Source: a bacterium (lineage in GTDB: Bacteria; Sysuimicrobiota; Sysuimicrobiia; Sysuimicrobiales; Segetimicrobiaceae). From it: a stretch of DNA of 64,000 nt. The stretch spans positions 28,695 to 92,694 of the forward strand of contig DASYZR010000116.1 of the NCBI GenBank assembly GCA_035945995.1. Reading direction: 5' to 3'. Below, one piece after another: positions 44,960 through 53,611 of the stretch (the stretch's first letter is position 1; the number at the start of each line of letters is the position of its first letter). The notes below the pieces were generated by a model. It was not told the origin of the DNA. It did no database searches and was given only the letters and a program-made list of their open reading frames with translations. A program made the position numbers and the translations under genes.

Positions 44960-45205
44960 CGGAGGCGCCTCATTTCCAATCTCCTCCGCGCTCGGAAGGA
45001 AGAGAAGATTGCAAACTTCTCCGCGATTGAGCCTGCGTTGCGGCAAGGCGCGGTCGTGTTATTCGACGACATCCGGTGGAATGATCCACGGTTTATGCGG
45101 GCCCCGGCGTGGACCTATGAGGGCTGGCCGGAGGTCGTTCGCCATCCTCGGGTCCGCCGAGCAGTGGAAATCGATAGCAGTCAAGGGTCGCCGTTGCTGG
45201 GATGA
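44960..45205 (+). pseudogene. Remnant of a class I SAM-dependent methyltransferase (C-terminal part)
   Basis: The frame beginning after a TAG at 44957-44959 has no start codon in a sensible place and encodes ~81 residues ending at TGA 45203. The stretch EKIANFSAIEPALRQGAVVL followed by FDDIRWNDPRFM and APAWTYEGWPEVV is characteristic of the C-terminal half of sugar/O-methyltransferases in which the FDDIRW segment forms a core strand. The N-terminal SAM-binding half is not found upstream. Probably the leftover of a glycan methyltransferase. Confidence 0.55.
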
Positions 45206-45366
45206 ACCATGGCAGCCGGTCGCGGCCGGTTCCTCCGCCTGCGCCTGCCCCCGCCCGTGCCGCAGGAGCAGCACGAGCGGCAGGCAGACGAAGAAGGCCG
45301 CGGCGATGACGCCGAATGCGTATCTTCCTACAACACGAGGATACTAAGGGCTAACGCAGATTTAGG

Positions 45367-45456
45367 TGGTGCGGGCGGAGGGATTTGAACCCCCACGAGC
45401 CTTGCGGCCCACCAGGTCCTAAGCCTGGTGCGTCTGCCGGATTCCGCCACGCCCGC
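45367..45456 (-). tRNA. tRNA-Leu (anticodon TAG)
   Basis: 90 nt with encoded CCA and the long variable arm of class II tRNAs. Acceptor GCGGGCG/CGCCCGC, anticodon stem-loop ACCAGG-CTTAGGA-CCTGGT, T-arm GGGGGTTCAAATCCCTC. Reads CTA/CTN codons. Confidence 0.95.
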
Positions 45457-45549
45457 GATCGACCGTTTCGATTCTACGGCCGGCCGCGGGAGCGCGTCAA
45501 ACGGCGCCGGCCTCTTCCCAATCTTCGGACTGCTCTGTTAAAATGGCGC

Positions 45550-45625
45550 CGGGCCGTTAGCACAACTGGCAGTGCAGGGGACTCTTAATCCCAAGGTTGC
45601 AGGTTCGAGTCCTGCACGGCCCACC
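45550..45625 (+). tRNA. tRNA-Lys (anticodon CTT)
   Basis: 76 nt with encoded CCA. Acceptor GGGCCGT/ACGGCCC, D-arm TAGCACAACTGGCAGTGCA, anticodon loop CTCTTAA, T-arm GCAGGTTCGAGTCCTGC. Reads AAG codons. The 210 bp to the next gene hold nothing else that I recognise. Confidence 0.95.
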
Positions 45626-45835
45626 ACGTCCCTCGCCCATCAGGTTGAACACCGCTGCGCTTGGCCGCAAAACAGGCCATCGCTCGCCAGGCACCGCAAG
45701 TTCGCTGAGCGCAGGCCAAGGTCAAGAACGAGGATGCACAAAGACTATGACAGGAGCAGCATGTCCCGCGGACGAACGGTGCTGGGACATGCGGATCACC
45801 GCTTTCGCACACGTTTCTAGAAGCGTGCAAGACAA

Positions 45836-47374
45836 ATGACTGGAACCGCGTCGCGGACGTCACCCGCCATTCGTCTCGTACGGAACGTGATGTGGAACTT
45901 CGGGGGGCAGGCGTGGAGCCTGTGTTTGGCTTTTTTCACCGTGCCCTACATCGTCCACAGGCTGGGGACGGACGCCTACGGATTACTGATGACGGCCGGT
46001 CTTGTGACCAGCTACTTGTGGTTCATGGACCTAGGCCTGGGCAGCGCCACGACCAAGTATGTCGCCGAACATGCCACCCGCGAAGAGTGGGACGAAGTCA
46101 ACCGCATCCTTTGGACCTCCTTGGCAGTCTACCTGGTTCTAGGGAGTATCGCGGCGCTGACCCTCGTGCTCATCACGCCCCTGTGCGTTTATCGGTGGTT
46201 GCGCATCCCGTCTGAGTTACAGGGGGCCGCCGTCAGCGTCTTCCATTTGAGCGCCATTGGCTTTCTCGTCGGGATGGTCAACAACGTCCCGGCTTCGGTT
46301 CCTCAGGCGCTTCAGCGGTTCGACATCGTGAACCGGGTCGGTGTTGCCGTCGGGACCGCGCAGACTCTGCTGACAGTCGTCCTGTTGGCCTTCGGGTATT
46401 CGGTCCGGGAAGTCGTAATCGGCAATGTGATCGTTGCCGGCCTATCGTTGGGGATGAACACCTTGGTTGCTCGAGTATTGCTGCCGAGATGGAGTCCACC
46501 CATTTGGAGTTTTGCCTCGTTTCGCCGGCTCGCGCGCTTTGGGAGCTTCGTTGCCGTCTCAAGGATTGTCGGACCCATTCTAGTCCAGTTTGAGAAGCTC
46601 GTCTTAGCCAATCAAATCTCTATGAGTGCGTTGACGTACTACACGGCGCCATCCAACTTGGTGACCAGACTCTCAGTTTTTTCCGGTGCCTTCAGTTCAG
46701 CCCTGTTCCCCTTATTTAGCAGTCTTCACGGGACCGGCCGCGAAAATACCAGCACGGATATTAACATGCGCGCGTCTCGCTACGTCATGCTCTTGCTCAT
46801 CGTACCAGTCGTCTTCTTCATCGTATTTGGAAGGGAGTTCCTTCAGTTCTGGATTGGTCCCGAGTTCGCTAGAGAGAGCACCGCTGCGCTTCAGATTTTG
46901 GCTGTGGCCACGTTGGTCAACGCCGCGGCCTGGAGTCCCTCTGCGTTGCTCCAGGCGTCTGGACGCCCGGACCTCACGGCTAGGTTCCATGTGGCGGAGT
47001 TGGTCATCCACGTTCCGCTCACGTTCGCGTGCGTGCGGTTCTGGGGTGTCACCGGCGCGGCGTGGGCGTGGTTCTTCCGCGTCATCCTCGACACTACCCT
47101 TATCTACTGGGCCATGATAAGGCTTTATGTCCCGGATTGGGGGCGATACATGCGGGAGCTTTTGAGCCCCGCCCTGGGCGTGACGGTGGCAACCGGCATC
47201 GTGCTTGCGATCCTGCGGACGGCACTTCATGACCAGCTCTCCCCGGCCGGGGTGCTGATAGGTCTTGGGGGAACCTTCTTGGCCGTAGCCTGCGTGTCGA
47301 TATGGCGATGGGGCTTCCGACAGGAAGAGTACCAGATCCTTGTCCGGGCCCTGTTGAAAAGACGGGAGGCTTGA
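45836..47374 (+). CDS. Wzx-like polysaccharide flippase (MOP/PST family)
   Basis: 512 residues, about 14 membrane helices. The N-terminus LVRNVMWNFGGQAWSLCLAF and FTVPYIVHRLGTDAYGLLMT are typical of the polysaccharide-transporter branch of the MATE/MOP superfamily, as are DLGLGSATTKYVAEH and the helix pair around residues 330-400. Flips lipid-linked repeat units to the periplasm; it is the only flippase in the window and so may serve the large EPS cluster as well as the rhamnose genes next door. Confidence 0.9.
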   Translation: MTGTASRTSPAIRLVRNVMWNFGGQAWSLCLAFFTVPYIVHRLGTDAYGLLMTAGLVTSYLWFMDLGLGSATTKYVAEHATREEWDEVNRILWTSLAVYLVLGSIAALTLVLITPLCVYRWLRIPSELQGAAVSVFHLSAIGFLVGMVNNVPASVPQALQRFDIVNRVGVAVGTAQTLLTVVLLAFGYSVREVVIGNVIVAGLSLGMNTLVARVLLPRWSPPIWSFASFRRLARFGSFVAVSRIVGPILVQFEKLVLANQISMSALTYYTAPSNLVTRLSVFSGAFSSALFPLFSSLHGTGRENTSTDINMRASRYVMLLLIVPVVFFIVFGREFLQFWIGPEFARESTAALQILAVATLVNAAAWSPSALLQASGRPDLTARFHVAELVIHVPLTFACVRFWGVTGAAWAWFFRVILDTTLIYWAMIRLYVPDWGRYMRELLSPALGVTVATGIVLAILRTALHDQLSPAGVLIGLGGTFLAVACVSIWRWGFRQEEYQILVRALLKRREA

Positions 47375-47425
47375 TTCAATCGGACGCGCCCACATCGCTC
47401 CGATCCGGTAACGATATCTGATAGT

Positions 47426-48316
47426 ATGTGTTTCGTGAACCAAGCCGGGCCGCGAGGAATGATCCAGAACGTTCGGCACGTCATTCGATTGCGGACACGT
47501 CTCAGGCAACTCGCTTTGCTGATCATGCAATTCGCCTCTCGACTGGTGCTGAGCTCCCGCTTACGGCGAGAGGGCCTCCCGTTATCCCCCCGTTCAGTTT
47601 TGCTGCTCGCAATATACCGCAACAAGAATGCCCTCATTATTCTCCCGCTCATCCGTGAAGCGCAAGACCGTGGATGGGAGATTCGTTTGTGGGCTTTGGA
47701 CGAAATACATCCCTCGCTCGCCGCCTTCTCGGTCGGGTCGGGCACGGGGGCCAAGTTTCCACTGCTCAATTCCCTGCTCGGTTCAGGAAATTGGTCTGAT
47801 TTCGAATGGGTCGTTGTCGCAGACGATGACGTGAAGCTCGAGCGCGGGTCGCTTCGGGTGTTTCTGCACACCGCCGAGGAGGCCGGCCTTTCTGTGGCTC
47901 AGCCTGCTCACAGCCCGTTGAGCTACCGAGGACACAACATCAATCTCGTCGTGCCGTTCTCTGTCGCGCATCTCACCACGTTCGTCGAGAATGGCCCCAT
48001 CTTCGCCGTGCATCGGTCTTGGTTCGACCGGTTCTTCCCATTCCCCGACGGGTACGCCATGGGATGGGGGCTGGAACTTCTTTGGATGGATCTGATCAAG
48101 ACCGGCGCGCGACTGGGCATTGTTGATCTCGTTACAATGCGCCACGTCAATCCCATAGCCGGTCAATACGCGGCTTTGCCCGAACTTGAGCGCGTGCAAG
48201 AACTCTTGAGAGCACGCGGCGCGAAGTCAATTCACGAATTGGAGCACACGTTGGGCGTGTGGCGGCCCTGGCAACGTCGCCCGGATTGGCTGTCGACGAG
48301 CGGCCCCGTGGGATAA
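47426..48316 (+). CDS. Glycosyltransferase-like protein of unknown specificity
   Basis: 296 residues. After a basic N-terminal helix, the segment SVLLLAIYRNKNALIILPLI and later FEWVVVADDDVKLERGSLRV (acidic DDD cluster) and GYAMGWGLELLWMDL resemble GT-A-type enzymes (DUF707-like) with a metal-binding triad and an acceptor-site acidic pair. No family can be named with certainty. The start is uncertain: ATG 47426 lacks a ribosome site, and ATG 47459 has GAGGA immediately adjacent. Lies between the flippase and the rhamnose genes. Confidence 0.65.
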   Translation: MCFVNQAGPRGMIQNVRHVIRLRTRLRQLALLIMQFASRLVLSSRLRREGLPLSPRSVLLLAIYRNKNALIILPLIREAQDRGWEIRLWALDEIHPSLAAFSVGSGTGAKFPLLNSLLGSGNWSDFEWVVVADDDVKLERGSLRVFLHTAEEAGLSVAQPAHSPLSYRGHNINLVVPFSVAHLTTFVENGPIFAVHRSWFDRFFPFPDGYAMGWGLELLWMDLIKTGARLGIVDLVTMRHVNPIAGQYAALPELERVQELLRARGAKSIHELEHTLGVWRPWQRRPDWLSTSGPVG

Positions 48317-48441
48317 ACCCTCACCGCAGGGCTATTTGCGGCCCACGAATAATATTGCGTACCGCAGGAAGGCAACACTATTCGCTGTTCGCGGCAGGGG
48401 ATGGCTCGCGTGCAAGAATCGGTTCACGGTGCGATGCGGCG

Positions 48442-49506
48442 TTGAAGGCCCTGGTGCTCTCGGGAGGGAGAGGGACCAGGCTGCGCCCACTCACGCATAC
48501 GATCGCGAAGCAACTCATTCCGGTAGCCAATAAGCCGATCCTGTATTACGTCATGCGGCATATTCGCGACGTGGGTATCCGTGACGTCGCCGTGGTTGTG
48601 TCCCCGGAAACCGGTCAGCAGGTCAGAGACGCCCTGTCCAAACTCTCGCCAGACGTTCCCCTTACATACATCGTGCAAGACCAGCCCAAGGGGCTCGCTC
48701 ACGCCGTCTTGATTTCCAGGGAGTTCCTCGGGAACGATCCCTTTGTGATGTACCTCGGAGACAACCTGATCGGCGGCGGGATTCAGGCCTTTGTCGAGGC
48801 CTTTCGGGCCGGCGATTCGGATGCGCTCATCTTGCTGAAGGAGGTGCCCGATGCCCGCATGTTCGGGGTCGCGGCGGTGGATTCGAATGGCCGCGTTGTG
48901 CGTCTGATTGAGAAACCCACAGAACCCCCGAGCCATCTCGCCCTCGTAGGAATCTACGTGTTCGGACCCGCCATTCACCAGGCGATCGCCGCGATCACGC
49001 CGTCCCGCAGGGGAGAGCTGGAAATCACAGACGCCATTCAACGCCTGCTGGATACCGGACGATCCGTGCGCAGCTTCACGTTGGACGGCTGGTGGCTCGA
49101 TGCCGGCAAAAAGGATGATCTCCTGGAAGCGAATCGAGTGGTGCTGGACGAGTGGACGGTTCGGCAAATCGACGGCGAGGTGGACGCCGAGAGCGTCGTG
49201 ACCGGACGCGTCATCGTGGAGACCGGCGCCCAGATCCGGCGAAGCCGCGTACGGGGGCCAAGTTCGATCGGCGCCGGGGCCCTGATCGAAGACACCTTCA
49301 TCGGCCCCTACACGAGCGTCGGACAAGGGTGCACCGTCAGTAATTCAGCGCTGGAACATTGCGTATTGCTTGATGCTGTACGGGTTGAGGGGGTCGGCCG
49401 CATGGAAGACAGCGTCATCGGCCGAAACGCGGTGGTCCGGCGTCTGTCTCGAGATCATCAGAGCCTCAGGCTCATGATCGGCGACGACGCCGAGGTTCTA
49501 CTGTAA
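48442..49506 (+). CDS. rfbA: Glucose-1-phosphate thymidylyltransferase (long form)
   Basis: 354 residues. Nucleotidyltransferase domain: ALVLSGGRGTRLRPLTHTIA, KQLIPVANKPILYYVM, MYLGDNLIGGGI and VRLIEKPTEPPSHLALVGIY. The C-terminal ~110 residues form a left-handed beta-helix of hexapeptide repeats (SVVTGRVIVETGAQI, FIGPYTSVGQGC), as in long RmlA/RmlA-like enzymes. Makes dTDP-glucose, the first step to dTDP-rhamnose. The TTG at 48442 immediately precedes the first strand, and I see no ATG in frame near it. Its 3' end overlaps the convergent rfbD by 9 bp. Confidence 0.88.
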   Translation: MKALVLSGGRGTRLRPLTHTIAKQLIPVANKPILYYVMRHIRDVGIRDVAVVVSPETGQQVRDALSKLSPDVPLTYIVQDQPKGLAHAVLISREFLGNDPFVMYLGDNLIGGGIQAFVEAFRAGDSDALILLKEVPDARMFGVAAVDSNGRVVRLIEKPTEPPSHLALVGIYVFGPAIHQAIAAITPSRRGELEITDAIQRLLDTGRSVRSFTLDGWWLDAGKKDDLLEANRVVLDEWTVRQIDGEVDAESVVTGRVIVETGAQIRRSRVRGPSSIGAGALIEDTFIGPYTSVGQGCTVSNSALEHCVLLDAVRVEGVGRMEDSVIGRNAVVRRLSRDHQSLRLMIGDDAEVLL

Positions 49507-50358
49507 CCGCCCCGTTTCGACGAGATACGCTTTCAAAGCGTCGGACCAGGGTCGCAGGTCGTCGATGCCGCACCGCTCGAGCCCGTGGTGAGCGAGCACT
49601 GAATACGCCGGCCGGCGGGCGGCGGCGCCAAAGGCCGCCGTGGTCGTCGAGTCGAAATCGGGCTCCAGCCCCAGAAGGTCAAAGATCTTGCCGGCAAACT
49701 CGTACCATGAACACGCTCCGGTGTTCGTGACATGAAATATCCCACCGGCCTCCCGCTCTAACAAGACTCGGATGAGGTGCGCAACATCTCTCGCATACGT
49801 CGGCGCCAGCACTTGATCGTCAACGACGCGAATGGCCTGGTTTCCCGCGGCAAGCCGCAGCATCGTCTCGACAAAATTACCGCCTTTTCCCCGAGAACCG
49901 GCGGCGCCGTACAGTCCAGATGTGCGGATGATCAGATGCCGGGCGCAGACGTTCCGGACGAAGTATTCTCCGGCAAGTTTGGAGACCCCATACACGCTCA
50001 GCGGATTGGGCGCGTCGCGTTCACTGTATGGAGAGCGCTGCTCCCCGTCAAACACATAGTCGGTGCTCAGGTACACGAGCGCGGCGTCGAGGTCCGCGCA
50101 TACGCGCGCGAGATTCAGCACCGCACGGGCGTTGACATCAAAGGCGGTTTGGGTGTCAGATTCGCAGTCGTCGACACGGGTGATCGCGGCCGTGTTGATG
50201 ACCGCGGTGGGGCGAATGCCGGCCAGCAGCGCTCGAACGGACGCAAAATCACGCAAGTCGCACGCCGGGCGAGTAAGTGGATGGACATCCCACTGAGTCA
50301 GGGCACGGGGAAGCTCGCTCCCCAGCTGGCCGTTCGCGCCGATGATCGCGACCCTCAC
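49498..50358 (-). CDS. rfbD: dTDP-4-dehydrorhamnose reductase
   Basis: 286 residues. NADPH site VAIIGANGQLGSEL, PTAVINTAAITRVDDCE, LVYLSTDYVFDGEQRSPYSE with the YxxxK as YGVSKLAGE. Last step of dTDP-L-rhamnose synthesis. GTG 50358 overlaps the rfbB stop (GTGA). Confidence 0.93.
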   Translation of the reverse strand: MRVAIIGANGQLGSELPRALTQWDVHPLTRPACDLRDFASVRALLAGIRPTAVINTAAITRVDDCESDTQTAFDVNARAVLNLARVCADLDAALVYLSTDYVFDGEQRSPYSERDAPNPLSVYGVSKLAGEYFVRNVCARHLIIRTSGLYGAAGSRGKGGNFVETMLRLAAGNQAIRVVDDQVLAPTYARDVAHLIRVLLEREAGGIFHVTNTGACSWYEFAGKIFDLLGLEPDFDSTTTAAFGAAARRPAYSVLAHHGLERCGIDDLRPWSDALKAYLVETGRLQ

Positions 50359-51407
50359 GGCACCCCGTGTGTCCAGTGCCTGCCGTAGACGTCCGCGTGG
50401 TAGTCCATGTAGGCGCCCGAGCAAACCCGCTCGACCCAGTCGCGATGCTCCAAATACCACCCCACAGTGCGGACCATGCCTTCTTCGAAACTGACACGCG
50501 GAGCCCACGCCAGCTCGCGGCGAATCCTCCCCGCGTCGATCGCGTACCGTCGATCGTGACCCGGCCGGTCGGGCGTGAAGCAAATATCCGGGACCCCGCT
50601 TCCGAGCGCACTCCCGGCGGCTTCGGCCAGCGTTTGGCGCAGCGCCTGCGCGACCTCCACGTTTGTCCGTTCGCGGCCGGCGGCCACATTGTAGATGGCC
50701 CCGACCTTACCGCGGTCCAGCACCGCCAGGATCGCTTCGCTGTTGTCCGCAACGTACAACCAATCGCGTTGCTGCATGCCGTCGCCGTAGAGCGGCAGGG
50801 TCTCGCCGGCAAGGGCGTTTCGGATCAACAGAGGGATCAGTTTTTCTGGAAACTGCCAGGGCCCGTAATTGTTCGAGCTGCGCGTAATGAGAATCGGAAG
50901 GCCGTACGTGCGCCGATAGGCTAAGCACAACAGATCCGCGGCGGCCTTGCTCGCGGCGTACGGACTGCTTGGGCGGAGCGGGCTGTCCTCGGACGCACGA
51001 ACGCCCTCGGCCAGGTCCCCGTAGACCTCGTCGGTCGAGATTTGCACAAACCGCTCGACTGAATACTCCCTCGCCACCTCGAGGAGTGATTGGACTCCAA
51101 GAACGTTTGCGTGAAGGAAGGGGGCCGCGTCGAGTATGCTGCGGTCCACGTGCGATTCCGCCGCGAAGTTGACCACCGCCCACGGGCGTTCCTCTGCGCA
51201 GAGCGTCTGGAGGCCCGCGCGATCGGCAATATCTCCCTTGACGAAACGGTACCGCTCATCCCGGCCTGACGTGGCGACGCGTTCGAGATCCCCGGCGTAG
51301 GTCAGATTGTCGACGTTGACTATTCTCCATCCCGTCCGTTCGAGCAGGAGGCGGACGAAATGACTGCCGATAAATCCGCACCCGCCGGTCACCAGGACCG
51401 TTGTCAC
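50355..51407 (-). CDS. rfbB: dTDP-glucose 4,6-dehydratase
   Basis: 350 residues. VLVTGGCGFIGSHFVRLLLE NAD site, NFAAESHVDRSI, STDEVYGD, SPYAASKAAADLL (catalytic YxxxK), RSSNNYGPWQFPEKLIPLLI; all hallmarks of RmlB. Second step of the dTDP-rhamnose pathway. ATGA overlap with rfbC upstream and GTGA overlap with rfbD downstream form one tight operon. Confidence 0.95.
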   Translation of the reverse strand: MTTVLVTGGCGFIGSHFVRLLLERTGWRIVNVDNLTYAGDLERVATSGRDERYRFVKGDIADRAGLQTLCAEERPWAVVNFAAESHVDRSILDAAPFLHANVLGVQSLLEVAREYSVERFVQISTDEVYGDLAEGVRASEDSPLRPSSPYAASKAAADLLCLAYRRTYGLPILITRSSNNYGPWQFPEKLIPLLIRNALAGETLPLYGDGMQQRDWLYVADNSEAILAVLDRGKVGAIYNVAAGRERTNVEVAQALRQTLAEAAGSALGSGVPDICFTPDRPGHDRRYAIDAGRIRRELAWAPRVSFEEGMVRTVGWYLEHRDWVERVCSGAYMDYHADVYGRHWTHGVP

Positions 51408-51970
51408 CGGGGACCTCCGAGCCTCGGCCGGTGGCCGGGGTCTCGAAGAAAAGGGAGCGCGGCGTCCTTAGCCGACAGAATTGGGTCCGCGATTGGCCAG
51501 CGGATATCGACCAGCGGATCGTTCCAGCGGACGCCCGTTTCCAGCTCAGGCGAATACTCGGCCGTCACCTTGTATACGACGTCGGCCACGTCACTCAACA
51601 CGCAGAATCCGTGCGCGAAGCCTTCCGGGACGTACAGCATGCGATAGTCGTGGCCGCTTAAGACGACGCCGACCCACCGCTTGTAGGTAGGCGAATCCGA
51701 GCGAACGTCGACGGCGACGTCGAAGATCTTTCCGTGAACCACGCCGACCAACTTTCCTTGAGCCATCGGGTGCTTCTGATAGTGCAGACCACGCAGCACC
51801 CTGTACACCGAATGCGAGTAATTGTCCTGGACGAAAACCTCGTGGATGCCCGCGGCCTCGAACTCGGATCGCTTGTAGGTTTCCACAAAGACGCCTCGAG
51901 GGTCCTCAAAAGCCGCGGCTTCAACGAGAATCGGGCCGGGTAGTTCTAGCTCCTTGAAGCGGAATGGCAT
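51404..51970 (-). CDS. rfbC: dTDP-4-dehydrorhamnose 3,5-epimerase
   Basis: 188 residues. Cupin fold with PRGVFVETYKRSEFEAAGI, FVQDNYSHSVYRVLRGLHYQ (catalytic His region), QGKLVGVVHGKIFDVAVDVR and YVPEGFAHGFCVLSD. Third enzyme of the dTDP-rhamnose pathway and first gene of the minus-strand rfbCBD operon. Confidence 0.95.
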   Translation of the reverse strand: MPFRFKELELPGPILVEAAAFEDPRGVFVETYKRSEFEAAGIHEVFVQDNYSHSVYRVLRGLHYQKHPMAQGKLVGVVHGKIFDVAVDVRSDSPTYKRWVGVVLSGHDYRMLYVPEGFAHGFCVLSDVADVVYKVTAEYSPELETGVRWNDPLVDIRWPIADPILSAKDAALPFLRDPGHRPRLGGPR

Positions 51971-52276
51971 AGGATCTCACACGTCCAGTTCAGAGCGGCA
52001 AATCGAATATGCCCGTGCCATGAGTCGACGTTCGTTATCCTATTCATGTCGCGAAGTTCGAGGAAACAATTCTGGTAACCTGCGGCCCGTCTATTCTCCG
52101 GCAGCCAAGGCGGCCATGGCCTGGCATTTGGCGGTCTGTGTCCCCGCTCATGACGCAGCCGGGGCCGCGCCGGCCCAACTCTTCCGGCTGCGGGTCGAGG
52201 CACCCGGGAACCCCCTGTACGGTATCAGAGCGCGGCGGATGGGGGGGATTTCCTTGGCGGTCCGCGGCCCCGCAGC
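51971..52276. other. Intergenic region upstream of rfbC
   Basis: 306 bp. No convincing gene. It should carry the rfbCBD promoter. The right-hand part may be 5' remains of the pseudogene that follows, but I see no clear protein pattern there. Confidence 0.4.
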
Positions 52277-52660
52277 ATGAACGCACGACTTAGCGACGTG
52301 ACGCCGACGGACCTCGCGTTCCATTACGACTACGATTTCGGATCGACGACGAGGCTGAGACTCAAGGTGGCAAGCGAGCGTGAAGGGCAGATCGGCCACC
52401 GGCCGCTACGTCTGCTGGCGCGCAACGAGCCTGCCGCGTGGCACTGTGCCGCTTGCAGCGCGCCCGCCACCGAGATCTGCACCTGGTGTACCGATGAACT
52501 CGCAGATCCGTTCTTCTGCAAGACGCATGCCCGAGCATAAATTGTCGAGGCGCACGACGAAGATGACGCAGCTCTGTTGCCTGTCGTGAATTCGCCCCGC
52601 ATGGGCGTCTGCGCCTACGCGGGGCCCCGGAACAATCGGTACGAGATCCGGCCGACTTGA
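52277..52660 (+). pseudogene. Broken fragment of a pRiA4b ORF-3/IS1096-passenger-like protein
   Basis: The segment FHYDYDFGSTTRLRLKV followed by LLARNEPAAWHCAACSAPAT and CTWCTDELADPFFCKTHAR resembles the C-terminal half of a family carrying two zinc-binding Cys clusters. An in-frame TAA at 52538-52540 interrupts it, and in the same frame the family sequence continues (LLPVVNSPRMGVCAYAGP) to a TGA at 52658. The long N-terminal part of such proteins is missing upstream. Therefore a truncated and stop-interrupted gene. The family name is from memory of the motif pattern. Confidence 0.55.
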
Positions 52661-52807
52661 CTTGTCGGAGACACCCATCTCTCATTTCATCGCGCACTGG
52701 GACCGGACGTTTAGCTATGCGAAGCGAGTGAGCGAAAGGTGGTGTGACATGGACCCTCATCCGCGCCCGCGGAGATCTGGCGAGTATGGGCTCACGCCGG
52801 AAAAGGT

Positions 52808-53611
52808 TCATTGACACGGGGTCTTGAGCGCGCTTTGGGCGATGCCCGCGCCATCGTGGGGCTTGGACGCAGACTTCCATGTCTGCATGCCCACGACGTA
52901 TCCGGAGGTGTCGAGTATCGGCGCTCCCGACTCTCCTTGTTGCGCCGGGGTTGCGTAGCGCAGGGCGACGATGGGCGTCCCGTCGGAGGCCTTGAAGAGG
53001 CTGAGGACCCGGCCGGGCTGCGTCATGAGTGTTGGAGGGCCCACGCTGAAAGTATACCCCAGGGTCTCAACCTGCTGTCCGGCGACGGGATCGCGGCCGG
53101 CGAACGCGAGCGCGGGAAACGCCGGCAGCGGCCCGGTGTGAGGGCGCCACTGCCGCCCCTGCACCTGGACGACCTGGCCGGCCGGGGCCGGACCGAGGCG
53201 CACCTCCGCGATATCCCTGCGTGGGTGGACCGGTTGAGTGTCATCGAGCGTCTGATAGGCGGGAAGCGCAGACGCGCACGTCACCGACGCTGAGAACCAC
53301 TCGCCGTTCCATAGGGCGATCAGCCGGTAGCGACCCGGATCGCGCAAGAACCCAAGCACGACGTGGGCATTGGTCAATACCGTGCCGTCGGAGCCGATGA
53401 AGAAGCCCGAGCCGAAGGCGCTCTGCCCGGCGGCAGCGGCGGCGACGTCCAGCAGGGCGACGACGCCGCCGGAGCCCGACATCCCCTGCGCCTCGGATGC
53501 GTGGTGCGCGGGGGCAAGACCGAGGGTTAGGGCGACGCCAAGGAACCCGGCCCACCAGACCGCTCGGTGCGCGCCGGCGCTTCGTGCGCCCGATCCGCTT
53601 AGCGGCGCCAT
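52808..53611 (-). CDS. Exported trypsin-like serine protease (S1/S1C)
   Basis: 267 residues. Signal peptide/anchor AVWWAGFLGVALTLGLAPAH. Chymotrypsin-fold catalytic triad: His in GTVLTNAHVVLG, Asp in RRDIAEVRLG, Ser in QQGESGAPILDTSG. No PDZ domain, so not a full HtrA/DegP. ATG 53611 overlaps the stop of the SdhCD gene by 13 bp; the much longer upstream frame is only a shadow of that gene. It is the last gene of the fumarase-SDH operon, an unusual partner. Confidence 0.82.
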   Translation of the reverse strand: MAPLSGSGARSAGAHRAVWWAGFLGVALTLGLAPAHHASEAQGMSGSGGVVALLDVAAAAAGQSAFGSGFFIGSDGTVLTNAHVVLGFLRDPGRYRLIALWNGEWFSASVTCASALPAYQTLDDTQPVHPRRDIAEVRLGPAPAGQVVQVQGRQWRPHTGPLPAFPALAFAGRDPVAGQQVETLGYTFSVGPPTLMTQPGRVLSLFKASDGTPIVALRYATPAQQGESGAPILDTSGYVVGMQTWKSASKPHDGAGIAQSALKTPCQ

